Assembly: GCF_031624635.1 (NCBI RefSeq)
Contig: NZ_JAMQOQ010000005.1
Span: forward strand, 124,001-188,000
DNA from: Halogeometricum sp. S3BR5-2
Lineage (GTDB): Archaea; Halobacteriota; Halobacteria; Halobacteriales; Haloferacaceae
Length of the DNA: 64,000 bases
Direction: 5' to 3'
The first letter of the stretch is position 1, and the number at the start of each line of letters is the position of its first letter. Below, piece after piece: positions 17,521 to 26,711 of this stretch. Both the position numbers and the translations under genes were made by a program. The notes below the pieces were generated by a model that did no database searches, was not told the DNA's origin, and saw only the letters and a list, made by a program, of their open reading frames with translations.

Positions 17521-18296
17521 GCGGACGAACCGGTCGGAGGACGAACGGGGAGACGGGGAGCAAAAGCGAGTCGACGGTCCGGCGACACGTCGCGCACCCG
17601 ACGCGTCCCGGCGGCGCCCTCGCCCTCCTCGCCGCCGTCGCCGTCGTCGGCGCCGTCACGAGCGACGCGACCGGCGGGACGGGCGGAGGACTCCTCGGCG
17701 GCGTTCCCGTCGCCGGCCTCGCCCTCTCGCTCCTCGGCGTCGCGGGCCTCGTCGCCGCCGCCGGCGTCCGCCGGCGGGGTCACCCCCTCCTCGGCGGACT
17801 GCTGCTGCTGGCGGGCGCTGGCGTCGGCGTCGCGGGCGTCGCCGCCGCGACGACGGGCGGTGAAGCGCTCCCGGCGCGACTCGTTGCCGGCGCGGGCGTC
17901 CTCGGCGTCGGCCTCGTCGGCGCGGGCGTCGCCCCCCTCCGGTCGAATCGGGCGGGCGCGCTCGTGACCGTCGGCGCCGCCGCCCTCACCGTCGCCGTCG
18001 TCCTCGCCGGCCTCCTGACGGAGGCGGGCGCGACGCCGCTGCTCGCCGCGATGGTCGCCGCCGTCGTCGCGTGGGACGCCGGGGAGCGCGCCGTCTCCTT
18101 GGGCGAACAGGTCGGCGTCGCGGCCCGGACGTGGCCCGTCGAAGTCGGCCGCACCGCCGCCACCGCGGGCTACGGCGCCCTCGTCGTCGCCGCGACGCTC
18201 GGCGTCCGCGGGATGGGCGTCACCGACGTCCCCCTCCTCGGCCTGCTGTTGCTCCTGTGCGCGGCCGTCGCGTCGCTGGTGGCGCTGTCGAACTGA
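17517..18296 (+). CDS. DUF7519-like polytopic membrane protein
   Basis: 259 residues from GTG 17517, overlapping the DUF58 stop by four bases. After about 35 polar residues the protein is nearly all hydrophobic, with about seven to eight helices rich in Gly, Ala, Val and Leu, and little in the way of charged loops. It closes the operon. The DUF number is from recollection. The position suggests it is the integral membrane component of the DUF4129/DUF58 assembly. Confidence 0.7.
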   Translation: MSGRTGRRTNGETGSKSESTVRRHVAHPTRPGGALALLAAVAVVGAVTSDATGGTGGGLLGGVPVAGLALSLLGVAGLVAAAGVRRRGHPLLGGLLLLAGAGVGVAGVAAATTGGEALPARLVAGAGVLGVGLVGAGVAPLRSNRAGALVTVGAAALTVAVVLAGLLTEAGATPLLAAMVAAVVAWDAGERAVSLGEQVGVAARTWPVEVGRTAATAGYGALVVAATLGVRGMGVTDVPLLGLLLLLCAAVASLVALSN

Positions 18297-18482
18297 GGCG
18301 AAGGGATGGGTAGGTCCGGCCACGGGTCCCGGAAGTACCGTTCTCGACGCCGTTCCGGGAAAGTGGAGTCCCGGGACCGCTTAGTCCGGCCCGAAGGGAA
18401 CTGAGACGAAATTCCTCCCTATCGGCTCGCCGTTGTTGCCTTTAGAATCCCGCTTAACCGAGGGGGAGGACACCGGAACGTA

Positions 18483-19766
18483 ATGACGGCCGGAACGATT
18501 CGAGAGCAGTTCAACGTCACCAACACGCGCGAAGTGGCACTCGTCAGCGGCGCCCACGCGACAAACGAGCTATTCAGCCTCGCGCTCCCCCCGATTCTTC
18601 CGCTTCTCATCTCCGAGTTCGGTCTCTCGTACACTCGCGCTGGGTTGCTCGTGACCGTCTTCTTCTCCATGTACGCGATACTACAGCTCCCCGTCGGAGC
18701 AGTCGCCGACCGCCTAGGGCAGACCCGCCTGATCGCGGTCGGGATAGCCGTGATGGGTGCCGGGATGGCGCTTGCCAGCGTCGCCCCGTCGTATCCGGTA
18801 CTGCTCGGAGGGGTCGCGCTCTCCGGCGTCGGTGGAAGCAGCTACCACCCCGCGGGGATGTCCCTCATCAGCGACGTGGAGGTCGCCGAGACCGAGGGGA
18901 AGGCGATGGGAGTTCACGAACTGGCCGGGATGGTCGGGAACATGCTCTCCCCGGTCGTCATCGGTGGTCTGGCGGTCGTGACCGACTGGCGACTCGCGCT
19001 GGGCGCCACCGCCGGAATCGGCATCCTGTACGCGGGCGCGTTCGCTCTTCTGATGGCTCCGGCTTCGTCGGAGGACGCGCCGGCGACGACCGCTCCGTCG
19101 TCGCCGTCCGCTCCGTCGTCGCCGTCCGGTGCCGACGGCCGACGAGGAATCAAGCGGGTCGTCGTCGACGCCTGGGCGGTGACGCGGATTCCGCTCGCGT
19201 GGTGGGTTCTCGGGCTCTTTCTGGCGAAGCTGCTGTTCACCCTCCAGTCGTACGGAGTCCGGACGTACTTCACGTCGTACGTCGTTGCCCGCACGGGTCT
19301 GTCGGCCGGCGTCGCCAACGGGATGTTCTTCGTGTTCCTCGCCGGAAGCGCACTCTCGACGGTCGGGTTCGGGGCGCTGGCCGACCGGTTCGACCGACTC
19401 GACCTGCTGACCGCCGCGTTTCTCGGGTCCGGCGGCCTCATAGCGGCGACCGCCTTCGTTCCGGCGTCCGTGGTGGTGCTGGTCGGGTGGTTCTTCCTGC
19501 TGGGCGTTGCCGTCTACGCGTCGCTGCCGGTGGTGAACACGCTGGCCTCGAAGTACTCCGAGCGGGAGTTCAGCGGGAGCCTGTTCGGCGTCGTCCAGAC
19601 CGCCTCGGGATTGGGCGGCGCGGTCGGTCCGGTGCTGTTCGGAGCGCTCGCATCCCGAGTCGGCGTTCGGTCCATGTTCCCCCTGATAGCCGTCGTCTGC
19701 TTCGTCGGCGGCCTCGGATTTCTGGCCACGAACCGGTACTCGCAGGAGTCACGTTCCACCGCTTAA
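18483..19766 (+). CDS. Major facilitator superfamily transporter
   Basis: 427 residues with twelve predicted membrane helices and a polar Ala/Pro/Ser linker between the two halves (about residues 197-218). The MFS loop 2-3 motif is present as GAVADRLGQTRLI and repeated in the second half as GALADRFDRLDLL. The sequence GGSSYHPAGMSLISD resembles the fosmidomycin-resistance/Fsr group. It has its own promoter region (CTTTAGAAT near 18440). It separates the DUF58 operon from moxR, and its codon choice looks slightly less GC-extreme than the neighbours, so late insertion into the cluster is possible. Confidence 0.88.
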   Translation: MTAGTIREQFNVTNTREVALVSGAHATNELFSLALPPILPLLISEFGLSYTRAGLLVTVFFSMYAILQLPVGAVADRLGQTRLIAVGIAVMGAGMALASVAPSYPVLLGGVALSGVGGSSYHPAGMSLISDVEVAETEGKAMGVHELAGMVGNMLSPVVIGGLAVVTDWRLALGATAGIGILYAGAFALLMAPASSEDAPATTAPSSPSAPSSPSGADGRRGIKRVVVDAWAVTRIPLAWWVLGLFLAKLLFTLQSYGVRTYFTSYVVARTGLSAGVANGMFFVFLAGSALSTVGFGALADRFDRLDLLTAAFLGSGGLIAATAFVPASVVVLVGWFFLLGVAVYASLPVVNTLASKYSEREFSGSLFGVVQTASGLGGAVGPVLFGALASRVGVRSMFPLIAVVCFVGGLGFLATNRYSQESRSTA

Positions 19767-19810
19767 CGGTGAACGGGCCGGAACGAACCCCGGTTCTGCG
19801 AGACGGCCCC

Positions 19811-20776
19811 TCAGGCCCGTCGGCGCACGTCCACCGAGGGCACCGTGAGGTCGTCGAGGATGTCGTCGATAACGTCCCGCGAGTCCACCTGCCCGACGCG
19901 CGCGTCCGGCGTCAGGAGCAGTCTGTGCGCCAACACGGGCTTCGCGACGGCGTTCACGTCGTCCGGCGTCACGAACTCCCGGCCCTGAATCGCCGCGAGG
20001 GCGCGCGATGCCTCGAACAGTCGCTGGGTGGCGCGCGGCGAGACGCCCTCGCGGACGCGGCGGTCCTCGCGCGTCGCGCGGGCCACGCTCACGAGGTACT
20101 GCCGCACGTCGGGTTCGACGTGCACCCGTTCGGGGGCGTTTCGAATGTCGGTCGCCGTGCGCCCGTCGCAGACGCGCGAGGCGGACGGCGACTGCTGGTG
20201 ACGCTCGGCGCGCCGGTCGATGAGTTCGAGTTCGCCCGCCTCGTCCGGGAATCCCAGGCTGGTCTTCACGACGAAGCGGTCCTTCTGCGCCTCGGGCAAC
20301 TCGAACGTCCCCTCCTGTTCGACGGGGTTCTGCGTGGCGATGACGAAGAACGGGTCCGGCAGGGCGTGGGTGTCGCCGTCGACGGTGACCTGTCCCTCCT
20401 CCATCGCTTCGAGGAGAGCGGCCTGCGTCTTCGGCGAGGCGCGGTTTATCTCGTCGGCCAACACGACGTTGGCGAACAGCGGCCCCTCCTGGAACTCGAA
20501 CTCGCGGGTCCGCTCGTTGAACACGTGCGTGCCCGTCACGTCCGAGGGGAGCAGGTCGGGCGTGAACTGCACGCGCGAGACGGAGAGGCCGAGAGCGGTG
20601 GCGAACGACCGCGCGGTGAGCGTCTTGCCCGTCCCGGGGACGTCCTCCAAGAGGACGTGCCCCCGCGAGAGGTAGCCGAGCAGTATCGACCGCAGAACCG
20701 CGCGGTCGGCGACGACGGCGCGGGACACCTCGTCGAGGATGTCCCGGCAGGTGGTGGCGCAGTCTCCGACGTTCAT
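19811..20776 (-). CDS. MoxR-family AAA+ ATPase
   Basis: 321 residues from ATG 20776; a longer open frame to the right is shadow of srp54. Walker A is LLEDVPGTGKTLTARS at about residue 42, Walker B VVLADEINRASPKTQ, sensor 1 FVIATQNPVEQEGTF, and the arginine-finger region EAQKDRF, the usual MoxR set. MoxR proteins act as chaperones for assembly of membrane or metallo-complexes with DUF58/VWA partners. Here it is convergent with the MFS gene and inverted relative to the DUF58 operon, an unusual arrangement for haloarchaea where they are normally in one operon. Confidence 0.93.
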   Translation of the reverse strand: MNVGDCATTCRDILDEVSRAVVADRAVLRSILLGYLSRGHVLLEDVPGTGKTLTARSFATALGLSVSRVQFTPDLLPSDVTGTHVFNERTREFEFQEGPLFANVVLADEINRASPKTQAALLEAMEEGQVTVDGDTHALPDPFFVIATQNPVEQEGTFELPEAQKDRFVVKTSLGFPDEAGELELIDRRAERHQQSPSASRVCDGRTATDIRNAPERVHVEPDVRQYLVSVARATREDRRVREGVSPRATQRLFEASRALAAIQGREFVTPDDVNAVAKPVLAHRLLLTPDARVGQVDSRDVIDDILDDLTVPSVDVRRRA

Positions 20777-21060
20777 GTGCGGGGGTGTGCGGGAACCACC
20801 ATTAGTAGATAGAACGTAATCTGATACGTTTTCGGCGCCGAGCGTCCGGTCGTCTGCGCCGCGGAGACGACGCCGAGTGCGGTTTAATCCCGACCTATCC
20901 GCCGGTCTCGACTCGATAGCTGTCAGTCCGGTTCGATATCGTCCGGCGCGCGGACCGGGCGGTGCGCGAGACGCGAATCGGAGAGGCGAGATGAAGCGAA
21001 GGGACGAGACGGAGCGGAGAGGATGAAGAGAGACGAATAGAGCGTCGGTCGGCGGCCGAA
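20777..21060. other. Intergenic region between srp54 and moxR
   Basis: 284 bp with no credible gene. Upstream of moxR (minus strand) there is AT-rich sequence with ATTAGTAGATAGAA at about 20801-20814, which is the likely promoter. On the srp54 side the plus strand is a purine-rich tract (GAGACGGAGCGGAGAGGATG); read along the srp54 transcript it is pyrimidine-rich, so it probably ends that transcript. Confidence 0.4.
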
Positions 21061-22458
21061 TCAGTCGCCGAACGGACCCATCCCGCCGAGTCCGCCGCCG
21101 CCACCGCCGCCGCCCTGGTTCTGGAGCTTCTTCATCATCCGCTGCATGTCGCCGTCGCCCATGCCCTGGAACTGCTTTATCGTGCGCTCCATCATTTTGT
21201 GCTGTTCGAGCAGTTCCTGCACCAACTCCTCGCCCTTGCCGGACCCGCGGGCGATGCGGCGGACGCGCGAGGCGCCGACGATGCGGGGGTTCTCCAACTC
21301 CTCTTCGGTCATCGAGTCCATGATGACGTCGAACGAGCGCATCCGGTCCTGCGTCACGTCCATCGCGTCGTCCGGGAGTTGGTCTTTGAAGCCGCCGCCG
21401 AGGCCCGGAATCATGTCCAGCACCTGGTCGAGCGGCCCCATCTTGTTCATCGCCTCCATCTGCTTCTGCATGTCCTTGAGGGTGAACGACCCCTTCATGA
21501 TGTCCTCGGGGTCCCAGTCGTCCTCGCCCTCCTGAGTCTCCTGCATCGCGCGCTCGACCCGTTCGGACAACTGCTTCAGGTCGCCCATGCCGAGCAGCCG
21601 GGAGATGAAGCCGTTCGGCTCGAAGCGCTCGATGTCCTGCACCGTCTCGCCGGTGCCGAGGAAGCCGATGGAGGAGTCCGTCTCGTTGACGGCCGTGAGG
21701 GCACCTCCGCCCTTCGCCGTCCCGTCCAGTTTGGTGATGACGACGCCGTCGATGCCGATGGAGTCGTCGAACTGCCGGGCCTGGTCTTTCGCCCCCTGCC
21801 CGATGGCCGCGTCGAGGACGAGCATGGAGCGGTCGGGGTTCACCTGCCGCTCTATCTCCTCTATCTCGTCGATGAGAGCGTCTTCGAGGGCGTGCCGGCC
21901 CGCGGTGTCGACGATGTGGATGTCGGCGTCCTCGGTGGCCTCCATCCCCTCGCGGGCGATTTTGACGGGGTCCTCCTCGTCGGGGTCGCCGTAGAACTCC
22001 ACCTCGGCCCGCTCGCACATCTGCTTGGCCTGGTCGTACGCGCCCGGTCGGAACGTGTCCGTCTGGATGACGGCCGGACGGAGACCCTTCGTGGAGAACC
22101 ACCACGCCATCTTGGCGGCGGTCGTCGTCTTCCCCGACCCCTGCAGACCCGCCAGGAGGATGGTCTGCGGTTCCAGCGGGATGTCCGTCGACTCGCCGAT
22201 GAGTTCGACGAGTTCCTCGTAGACGATTTTGAGGACGTGGTCGCGCGCGGACGTGCCGCCCGGCGGTTCCTCGTGCAGCGCGCGGTCTTCGATGGACGAG
22301 GAGAGCTCCATCACGAGGCTCACGTCGACGTCCGCCGAGAGGAGCGACCGCTGAATCTCTCGGACGATTTCGTCGACGTCGTCCTCGTCGAGCCGGGACT
22401 TCCCCTGCAGCTTGTCGAGGCTGCCGCGGAGGGAACTCCCGAGATTGTCGAGTACCAT
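21061..22458 (-). CDS. srp54: Signal recognition particle protein SRP54
   Basis: 465 residues: N domain (1-90), GTPase G domain with P-loop [16 protein letters not shown] and the DTAGRH and TKLDG motifs, and a methionine-rich M domain (about 300-440) that binds signal peptides and 7S RNA, ending in a poly-Gly tail ([17 protein letters not shown]). It recognises nascent membrane and secreted proteins and docks to FtsY, encoded 1.8 kb downstream on the same strand. Divergent from the dehydrogenase at 22587, with a GGATAAAGC element on the minus strand near the start. Confidence 0.96.
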   Translation of the reverse strand: MVLDNLGSSLRGSLDKLQGKSRLDEDDVDEIVREIQRSLLSADVDVSLVMELSSSIEDRALHEEPPGGTSARDHVLKIVYEELVELIGESTDIPLEPQTILLAGLQGSGKTTTAAKMAWWFSTKGLRPAVIQTDTFRPGAYDQAKQMCERAEVEFYGDPDEEDPVKIAREGMEATEDADIHIVDTAGRHALEDALIDEIEEIERQVNPDRSMLVLDAAIGQGAKDQARQFDDSIGIDGVVITKLDGTAKGGGALTAVNETDSSIGFLGTGETVQDIERFEPNGFISRLLGMGDLKQLSERVERAMQETQEGEDDWDPEDIMKGSFTLKDMQKQMEAMNKMGPLDQVLDMIPGLGGGFKDQLPDDAMDVTQDRMRSFDVIMDSMTEEELENPRIVGASRVRRIARGSGKGEELVQELLEQHKMMERTIKQFQGMGDGDMQRMMKKLQNQGGGGGGGGLGGMGPFGD

Positions 22459-22586
22459 TGCTCCACTCTACGCCGCCGCCCGTGTAAAGGCTTTATCCGT
22501 TGCTCTCGGAGGCGTCTCCGCCGACGTCGGACGACGGTTCGCGGCGAGCCCAAACGCTATCACCCGACCGCCCGAGGTCCGGAGTG

Positions 22587-23543
22587 ATGACCAAAATCCT
22601 CGTTCTCGACGACCCGGCGCACGGCATCCCTTCGACGGAGTACGCGGCGGCGCTTCGCGAGCGATTGCCCGACGCGACGGTCGTCCATCCCGACACGTCG
22701 GAGGGTCGAGCGGAGGAAGCCGTCGACGCCGAGGTGATTACCGGCGGCTCCCTCCCGGACGAACTGCTCGAAGCGGCCGAGGACCTTCGCCTGTTCGCCG
22801 CCCAGTCGGCCGGCACCGACCACCTGCCCGTCGACCGACTCCGCGAACGCGGCGTCGCGGTGACGAACGCCTCGGGCGTCCACGGCCCCAACATCGCGGA
22901 ACACGTCCTCGGGTGGCTCCTGATGCTCGCGCGGCGACTGGACGAGGGGATTCGCCGGCAGCGACGACGCGAGTGGCGGCACTTTCAGGCGTTCGGCGAA
23001 CTGAAGGGGTCGACGGTCACGGTGGTCGGACTCGGGGCCATCGGGGAGTCGATAGTCGAGCGGTTGGACCCGTTCGACGTCGACACCGTCGGCGCGCGCT
23101 ACACGCCCGAGAAGGGCGGCCCCACCGACGAGGTGGTCGGCTTCGACGAGTTGGAGTCGGTGCTCGGGCGGACGGACTACCTCGTCCTCGCCTGTCCCCT
23201 GACCGACGCGACGGAGAAGCTGATAGGCGCCGATGCGCTGGACGCGCTTCCGAACGACGCGGCCGTCGTGAACGTCGGCCGCGGCGGCGTCGTCGACACC
23301 GACGCGCTCGTCGGCGCGATTCGCCGCAACCACGTCCGCGCGGCGGCGCTGGACGTGACCGACCCGGAACCGCTGCCGCGGGACCACCCCCTGTGGGACT
23401 TCGAGAACGTCCTCCTCACGCCGCACGTCTCGGGGCACACGCCCCACTACTTCACGCGACTCGCCGACATCCTCGCCGAGAACGTCGACCGCGCGGCGGA
23501 GACGGGCGAGTGGGACGACCTGAAGAACCAAGTGTCGCGCTGA
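22587..23543 (+). CDS. D-2-hydroxyacid dehydrogenase
   Basis: 318 residues from ATG 22587. The NAD-binding Rossmann motif VVGLGAIGESI lies near residue 147, with the D-isomer dehydrogenase signatures CPLTDATEKLIG, NVGRGGVVDTDAL (catalytic Arg region) and TPHVSGHTPHYF with the catalytic His. The Glu of the Arg-Glu-His triad is in DVTDPEPLP. It would reduce or oxidise 2-keto/2-hydroxy acids with NAD(P)H in the cytoplasm; glyoxylate, hydroxypyruvate or 3-phosphoglycerate type substrates cannot be distinguished here. Confidence 0.9.
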   Translation: MTKILVLDDPAHGIPSTEYAAALRERLPDATVVHPDTSEGRAEEAVDAEVITGGSLPDELLEAAEDLRLFAAQSAGTDHLPVDRLRERGVAVTNASGVHGPNIAEHVLGWLLMLARRLDEGIRRQRRREWRHFQAFGELKGSTVTVVGLGAIGESIVERLDPFDVDTVGARYTPEKGGPTDEVVGFDELESVLGRTDYLVLACPLTDATEKLIGADALDALPNDAAVVNVGRGGVVDTDALVGAIRRNHVRAAALDVTDPEPLPRDHPLWDFENVLLTPHVSGHTPHYFTRLADILAENVDRAAETGEWDDLKNQVSR

Positions 23544-23581
23544 CGGGGAGCTTTTAGTCGCCGGGGCGACACCGCTCGGCG

Positions 23582-24199
23582 ATGACCGCGCTGCTCGCCG
23601 GCCTGACGCTGACGACGTTCCTCGCGTTCTGCGGGGCCGCCGTCGCCCTCATCCTCACCCCGGGTCCGGACACGATGTACGTCCTCGCCCGCGGGATGCA
23701 GGGCCGCGGCGTCGGCGTCCGTTCGGCGCTCGGCATCTCGACGGGCGTGCTCGTCCACACCGCGGCCGCGGCGTTCGGCCTCGCCGCCCTCCTCCGCGCC
23801 GCGCCGACGGCCTATCGGGTGGTGAAGTACCTCGGCGCCCTCTACCTCGTCTACCTCGGGATTTCGGCCATCAGGGACGACGAGTTCGACCCGACAGTCG
23901 ACGCCGACACCGAGGGGAGTTTCCGCCGGGGCGTGTTCGTCAACGCCCTCAACCCGAAGGTGGCGCTCTTTTTCCTCTCCTTGCTCCCCGGCTTCGCGGG
24001 GACCGGTTCCGGTGCGGACGCGCGGATGCTGCTGCTCGGCGCGACGTACGCCGGCCTGACCGCCGTCTACCTCTCTGTCGTCGCCCTCGGGTCGGGGCGA
24101 ATCGGCCGCGCGCTGGAGTCCTCGCGCTTCTCGTCGGGGTTGAACTGGCTCGGCGGCGGCGTGATGGTGGCGCTCGGCGTCGGCGTCGCCGTCGAGTGA
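23582..24199 (+). CDS. LysE/RhtB family amino-acid exporter
   Basis: 205 residues with six hydrophobic segments. The first loop holds the family signature LTPGPDTMYVLARGMQGRG, and NALNPKVALFFLSLLPGF at the start of helix 4 is the second hallmark. These proteins export basic amino acids, threonine or homoserine lactones; the substrate here is unknown. It follows the dehydrogenase by 38 bp on the same strand and may be co-transcribed. It converges on ftsY. Confidence 0.88.
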   Translation: MTALLAGLTLTTFLAFCGAAVALILTPGPDTMYVLARGMQGRGVGVRSALGISTGVLVHTAAAAFGLAALLRAAPTAYRVVKYLGALYLVYLGISAIRDDEFDPTVDADTEGSFRRGVFVNALNPKVALFFLSLLPGFAGTGSGADARMLLLGATYAGLTAVYLSVVALGSGRIGRALESSRFSSGLNWLGGGVMVALGVGVAVE

Positions 24200-24209
24200 G
24201 AGGCCGTCT

Positions 24210-24274
24210 GGAGTGGAAACGGAGGGGTTCGAACAGGAGCGAGAATAGGGCCGTTCGAGTGGAAACCGAGGGGT
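24210..24274. repeat. Two direct repeats between convergent lysE and ftsY
   Basis: GAGTGGAAACGGAGGGGT at 24210-24227 recurs as GAGTGGAAACCGAGGGGT at 24257-24274, 17 of 18 bases the same, 47 bp apart. They fill the short gap between two convergent genes and read as pyrimidine-rich runs on the ftsY strand. They may help terminate ftsY transcription; that is inference. Confidence 0.5.
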
Positions 24275-24280
24275 CGGCGG

Positions 24281-25897
24281 CTACTCCTCGTCGCCGAGGA
24301 GGCGGTCGACCATCAGTTCGGGGTCGAACCGCTCGATGTCGTCGTACCCCTGCCCGACGCCGAGGAAGAGGATGGGTTTGCCCGTGACGTAGGCGATGGA
24401 GATGGCCGCGCCGCCGTTGGAGTCGGCGTCGGCCTTCGTCAGGATGGCGCCGTCTATCTCGGCGGCGTCGTTGAACTGCTTCGAACGCTCGACGGCGTCC
24501 TGCCCGGCGACGGCCTCGTCGACGAACAGCGTCATGTCCGGGGAGACGACGCGGTCTATCTTCTCCAACTGGGCCATCAGGTCGTTGGAGGTGTGCAGGC
24601 GGCCGGCCGTGTCGCCGAGGACGACGTCGATGTCGTGGGCCTTCGCGTACTCGACGGCGTCGTAGATGACCGCCGCCGGGTCGCCGCCCTGTTCGTGCGT
24701 GATGAGTTTCGTGTCGAGGTTCTCGGCGTGCTTGCGAATCTGCTCGTTCGCCCCCGCGCGGTAGGTGTCGCCGTTGGCGATGACGACGGAGAGCCCCTGG
24801 TTCTCGAAGTAGCGGGCCATCTTTGCGATACTCGTCGTCTTCCCGACGCCGTTGACGCCGGTGAACGTGAGCGTGACGGGCTTGTCCGCCTCGGCAATTC
24901 GCTGGTCGAAGTCGAACTGACCGATGCTGATGACGTCGTACAGGGCGTCGTGGAGCGATTCGTGAACGAGTTGGCCCATCGTCTGGACCTGCCGGCGCGA
25001 CTCGCCGATCATCTTGTCGCGGATGGTCTCCAGAATCTCCTCGGCGACGTGCATCTCCACGTCGCTCTCCAGGAGCGCCATCTCCAGTTCCCAGAGGGGG
25101 TCTTCGAGGTCCTCCTCCTCGATGATGACCTTCCCCGTGGCGAACGCCGCGGCGCGCTTGAGTCGGCCGGCGCCGTCCTTCTTCTCGCCCGCTTGGAGCG
25201 CCTCGTTCGCGGCGTCCGAGGCAAGACGCTCGCGCGGCGGCGCCTCCTCAGAATCGGCGTCCGCGTCCGCGGGCGCTTCCTCGACGCGTTCGTCGGCGGG
25301 GTCGACCGTTTCGGCCTCCGCCGGCGACGCGGCCGCGTCGACGTTCGAGCCTTCGTTCGCGTCTGCATCCGCATCCGCGTCCGTCGGGACGGCCCCCGCA
25401 CCGTCGTCGGCCGCCGGCGTCGCCTCGGACGCGGCCGTCGCGTCGCCGTCGGGGGTCTCCGAGGGCGTCTCCGGGTCCTCCTCGGGCGTCCGAGCGTCGG
25501 CGTCGGCCGTCGGTTCGGGAGTCGTCTCGCCCGATATCCCCGCCCCGGTGTCGTCCGTCGGCGTTCCGGCCGTCGCCGCGCCGGATTCGGTCTCGCCGTC
25601 GGCGGGCGACGGCGCGTCCGCGTCGGTCGGTCCGGACTCGGCGTCGGTGTCGACCGTCTCGGCGTCCGCGTCGGCGCTCGGGTCGGCGTCCGCGAGAGCG
25701 TCCTCGGACGTCTCGGCGCCGGCGGCGGAATCGACGTCGGCCGGCGTCTCGGCCGCGCCGGGTTCGGTCTCGCCGGCGGTCCCGGCCTCGGCTTCAGCCT
25801 CGGCGTCGGCTTCCGCCTCCGCTTCGGCCTTCTCCTCGGCGGTGTCCTCGACGTCTTCGCGGAAACTGTTGAGCTTCTTTTTCAGTCCGTCGAACAT
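24281..25897 (-). CDS. ftsY: Signal recognition particle receptor FtsY
   Basis: 538 residues. About the first 210 are a very acidic low-complexity A domain made almost wholly of Ala, Asp, Glu, Thr and Ser. The NG GTPase core follows, with P-loop TFTGVNGVGKTTSIAKMA, GDTYRAGANEQI, VVLGDTAGRLH and ILTKADADS. FtsY receives SRP-ribosome complexes at the membrane. It starts the downstream end of an operon-like block that includes prefoldin alpha, L18Ae, eIF6, L31e and L39e on the same strand. Confidence 0.96.
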   Translation of the reverse strand: MFDGLKKKLNSFREDVEDTAEEKAEAEAEADAEAEAEAGTAGETEPGAAETPADVDSAAGAETSEDALADADPSADADAETVDTDAESGPTDADAPSPADGETESGAATAGTPTDDTGAGISGETTPEPTADADARTPEEDPETPSETPDGDATAASEATPAADDGAGAVPTDADADADANEGSNVDAAASPAEAETVDPADERVEEAPADADADSEEAPPRERLASDAANEALQAGEKKDGAGRLKRAAAFATGKVIIEEEDLEDPLWELEMALLESDVEMHVAEEILETIRDKMIGESRRQVQTMGQLVHESLHDALYDVISIGQFDFDQRIAEADKPVTLTFTGVNGVGKTTSIAKMARYFENQGLSVVIANGDTYRAGANEQIRKHAENLDTKLITHEQGGDPAAVIYDAVEYAKAHDIDVVLGDTAGRLHTSNDLMAQLEKIDRVVSPDMTLFVDEAVAGQDAVERSKQFNDAAEIDGAILTKADADSNGGAAISIAYVTGKPILFLGVGQGYDDIERFDPELMVDRLLGDEE

Positions 25898-25924
25898 AGT
25901 GAGTGAAAGCTGGTCGGAGCGGCG

Positions 25925-26392
25925 TTACTCGCCGTCTTCGTCGCCCTGCATCTGCTGCATCTGCTGCATCTGCTGTTGCTGCATCTGCTGTTGCATCTGC
26001 TGGGCCTGCTGTTCGAGTTCGGAGCTCTCGTCTTCGAGGTCCTCTATCTCGCCGCGCACCTCGGCGATGCGCTCGTCGAGGGAGTCCTGCTTCACGCGCA
26101 GGGCCTCGATGGCGTCGTTCTGCTCCTGCTCGGCCGCGTAGTCGCCGCCGAGGTCGACGATGACCTCGTCGATGTCCTGCACTTCCGCGCGGAGGTAGGC
26201 GCCGCCGCCGAGGGGCACCTGCACCGTCGACCCCGACTCCAGCGTCTCGATGGCCTCGACGGCCTCGTCTATCTCCTCTTTCTCCTGTTCGAGGTCAGCG
26301 ACGTCGGTTTCGAGCTCCTCGATCTCCTCGTCGATGGCCTGAAGCTCCTGGGAGAGCTGCTGAAGCTGCTGTTGTCCGCCGCCGCCCATCAT
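25925..26392 (-). CDS. pfdA: Prefoldin alpha subunit
   Basis: 155 residues from ATG 26392, which overlaps the L18Ae stop by four bases (ATGA). Two long coiled-coil arms rich in Glu/Gln/Leu flank a beta segment with STVQVPLGGGAYLRAEV, the prefoldin-alpha pattern; the tail is a run of Gln and Met. Prefoldin delivers unfolded proteins to the thermosome. Located between ftsY and the ribosomal genes, as in many archaea. Confidence 0.93.
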   Translation of the reverse strand: MMGGGGQQQLQQLSQELQAIDEEIEELETDVADLEQEKEEIDEAVEAIETLESGSTVQVPLGGGAYLRAEVQDIDEVIVDLGGDYAAEQEQNDAIEALRVKQDSLDERIAEVRGEIEDLEDESSELEQQAQQMQQQMQQQQMQQMQQMQGDEDGE

Positions 26393-26565
26393 TCCGCCGA
26401 CACCTCCGAAATCTCGATCTGGGTGCGCTTGAGTCCGTGCTGGCTCCCGATGTTCGAGTAGACGTGGTCGCGGGCGACGTTCTCGTTCGGCGCGTCGACG
26501 ACTGTCTCGAACTTGCTGTGGCCGTCCCGGCTCTGGAACTGGCCGCTCACCGTGAATTGGCTCAT
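26389..26565 (-). CDS. rpl18a: Ribosomal protein L18Ae (LX)
   Basis: 58 residues from ATG 26565 to TGA 26389-26391. The sequence begins MSQFTVSGQFQSRDG and includes NVARDHVYSNIGSQHGLKR, which is the archaeal L18Ae/L20e/LX family. It is a 50S component near the GTPase-associated region. The four-base overlap with pfdA indicates translational coupling. Short length makes it easy to miss, but the match is clear. Confidence 0.92.
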   Translation of the reverse strand: MSQFTVSGQFQSRDGHSKFETVVDAPNENVARDHVYSNIGSQHGLKRTQIEISEVSAE

Positions 26566-26711
26566 ACCCGCATCCTCGGCCCGCGAGCGGGAAGTATCTT
26601 CCTACTCGGAGGGAACGCACCCTCGGGTGGGGCGTCGAACCGAGCGGCGGCGCTGGCGAGAAAGGGAGCCGAGAGAAGGGAGAGTCGGGCGTCGGAAGCG
26701 AACGGCGGTCG

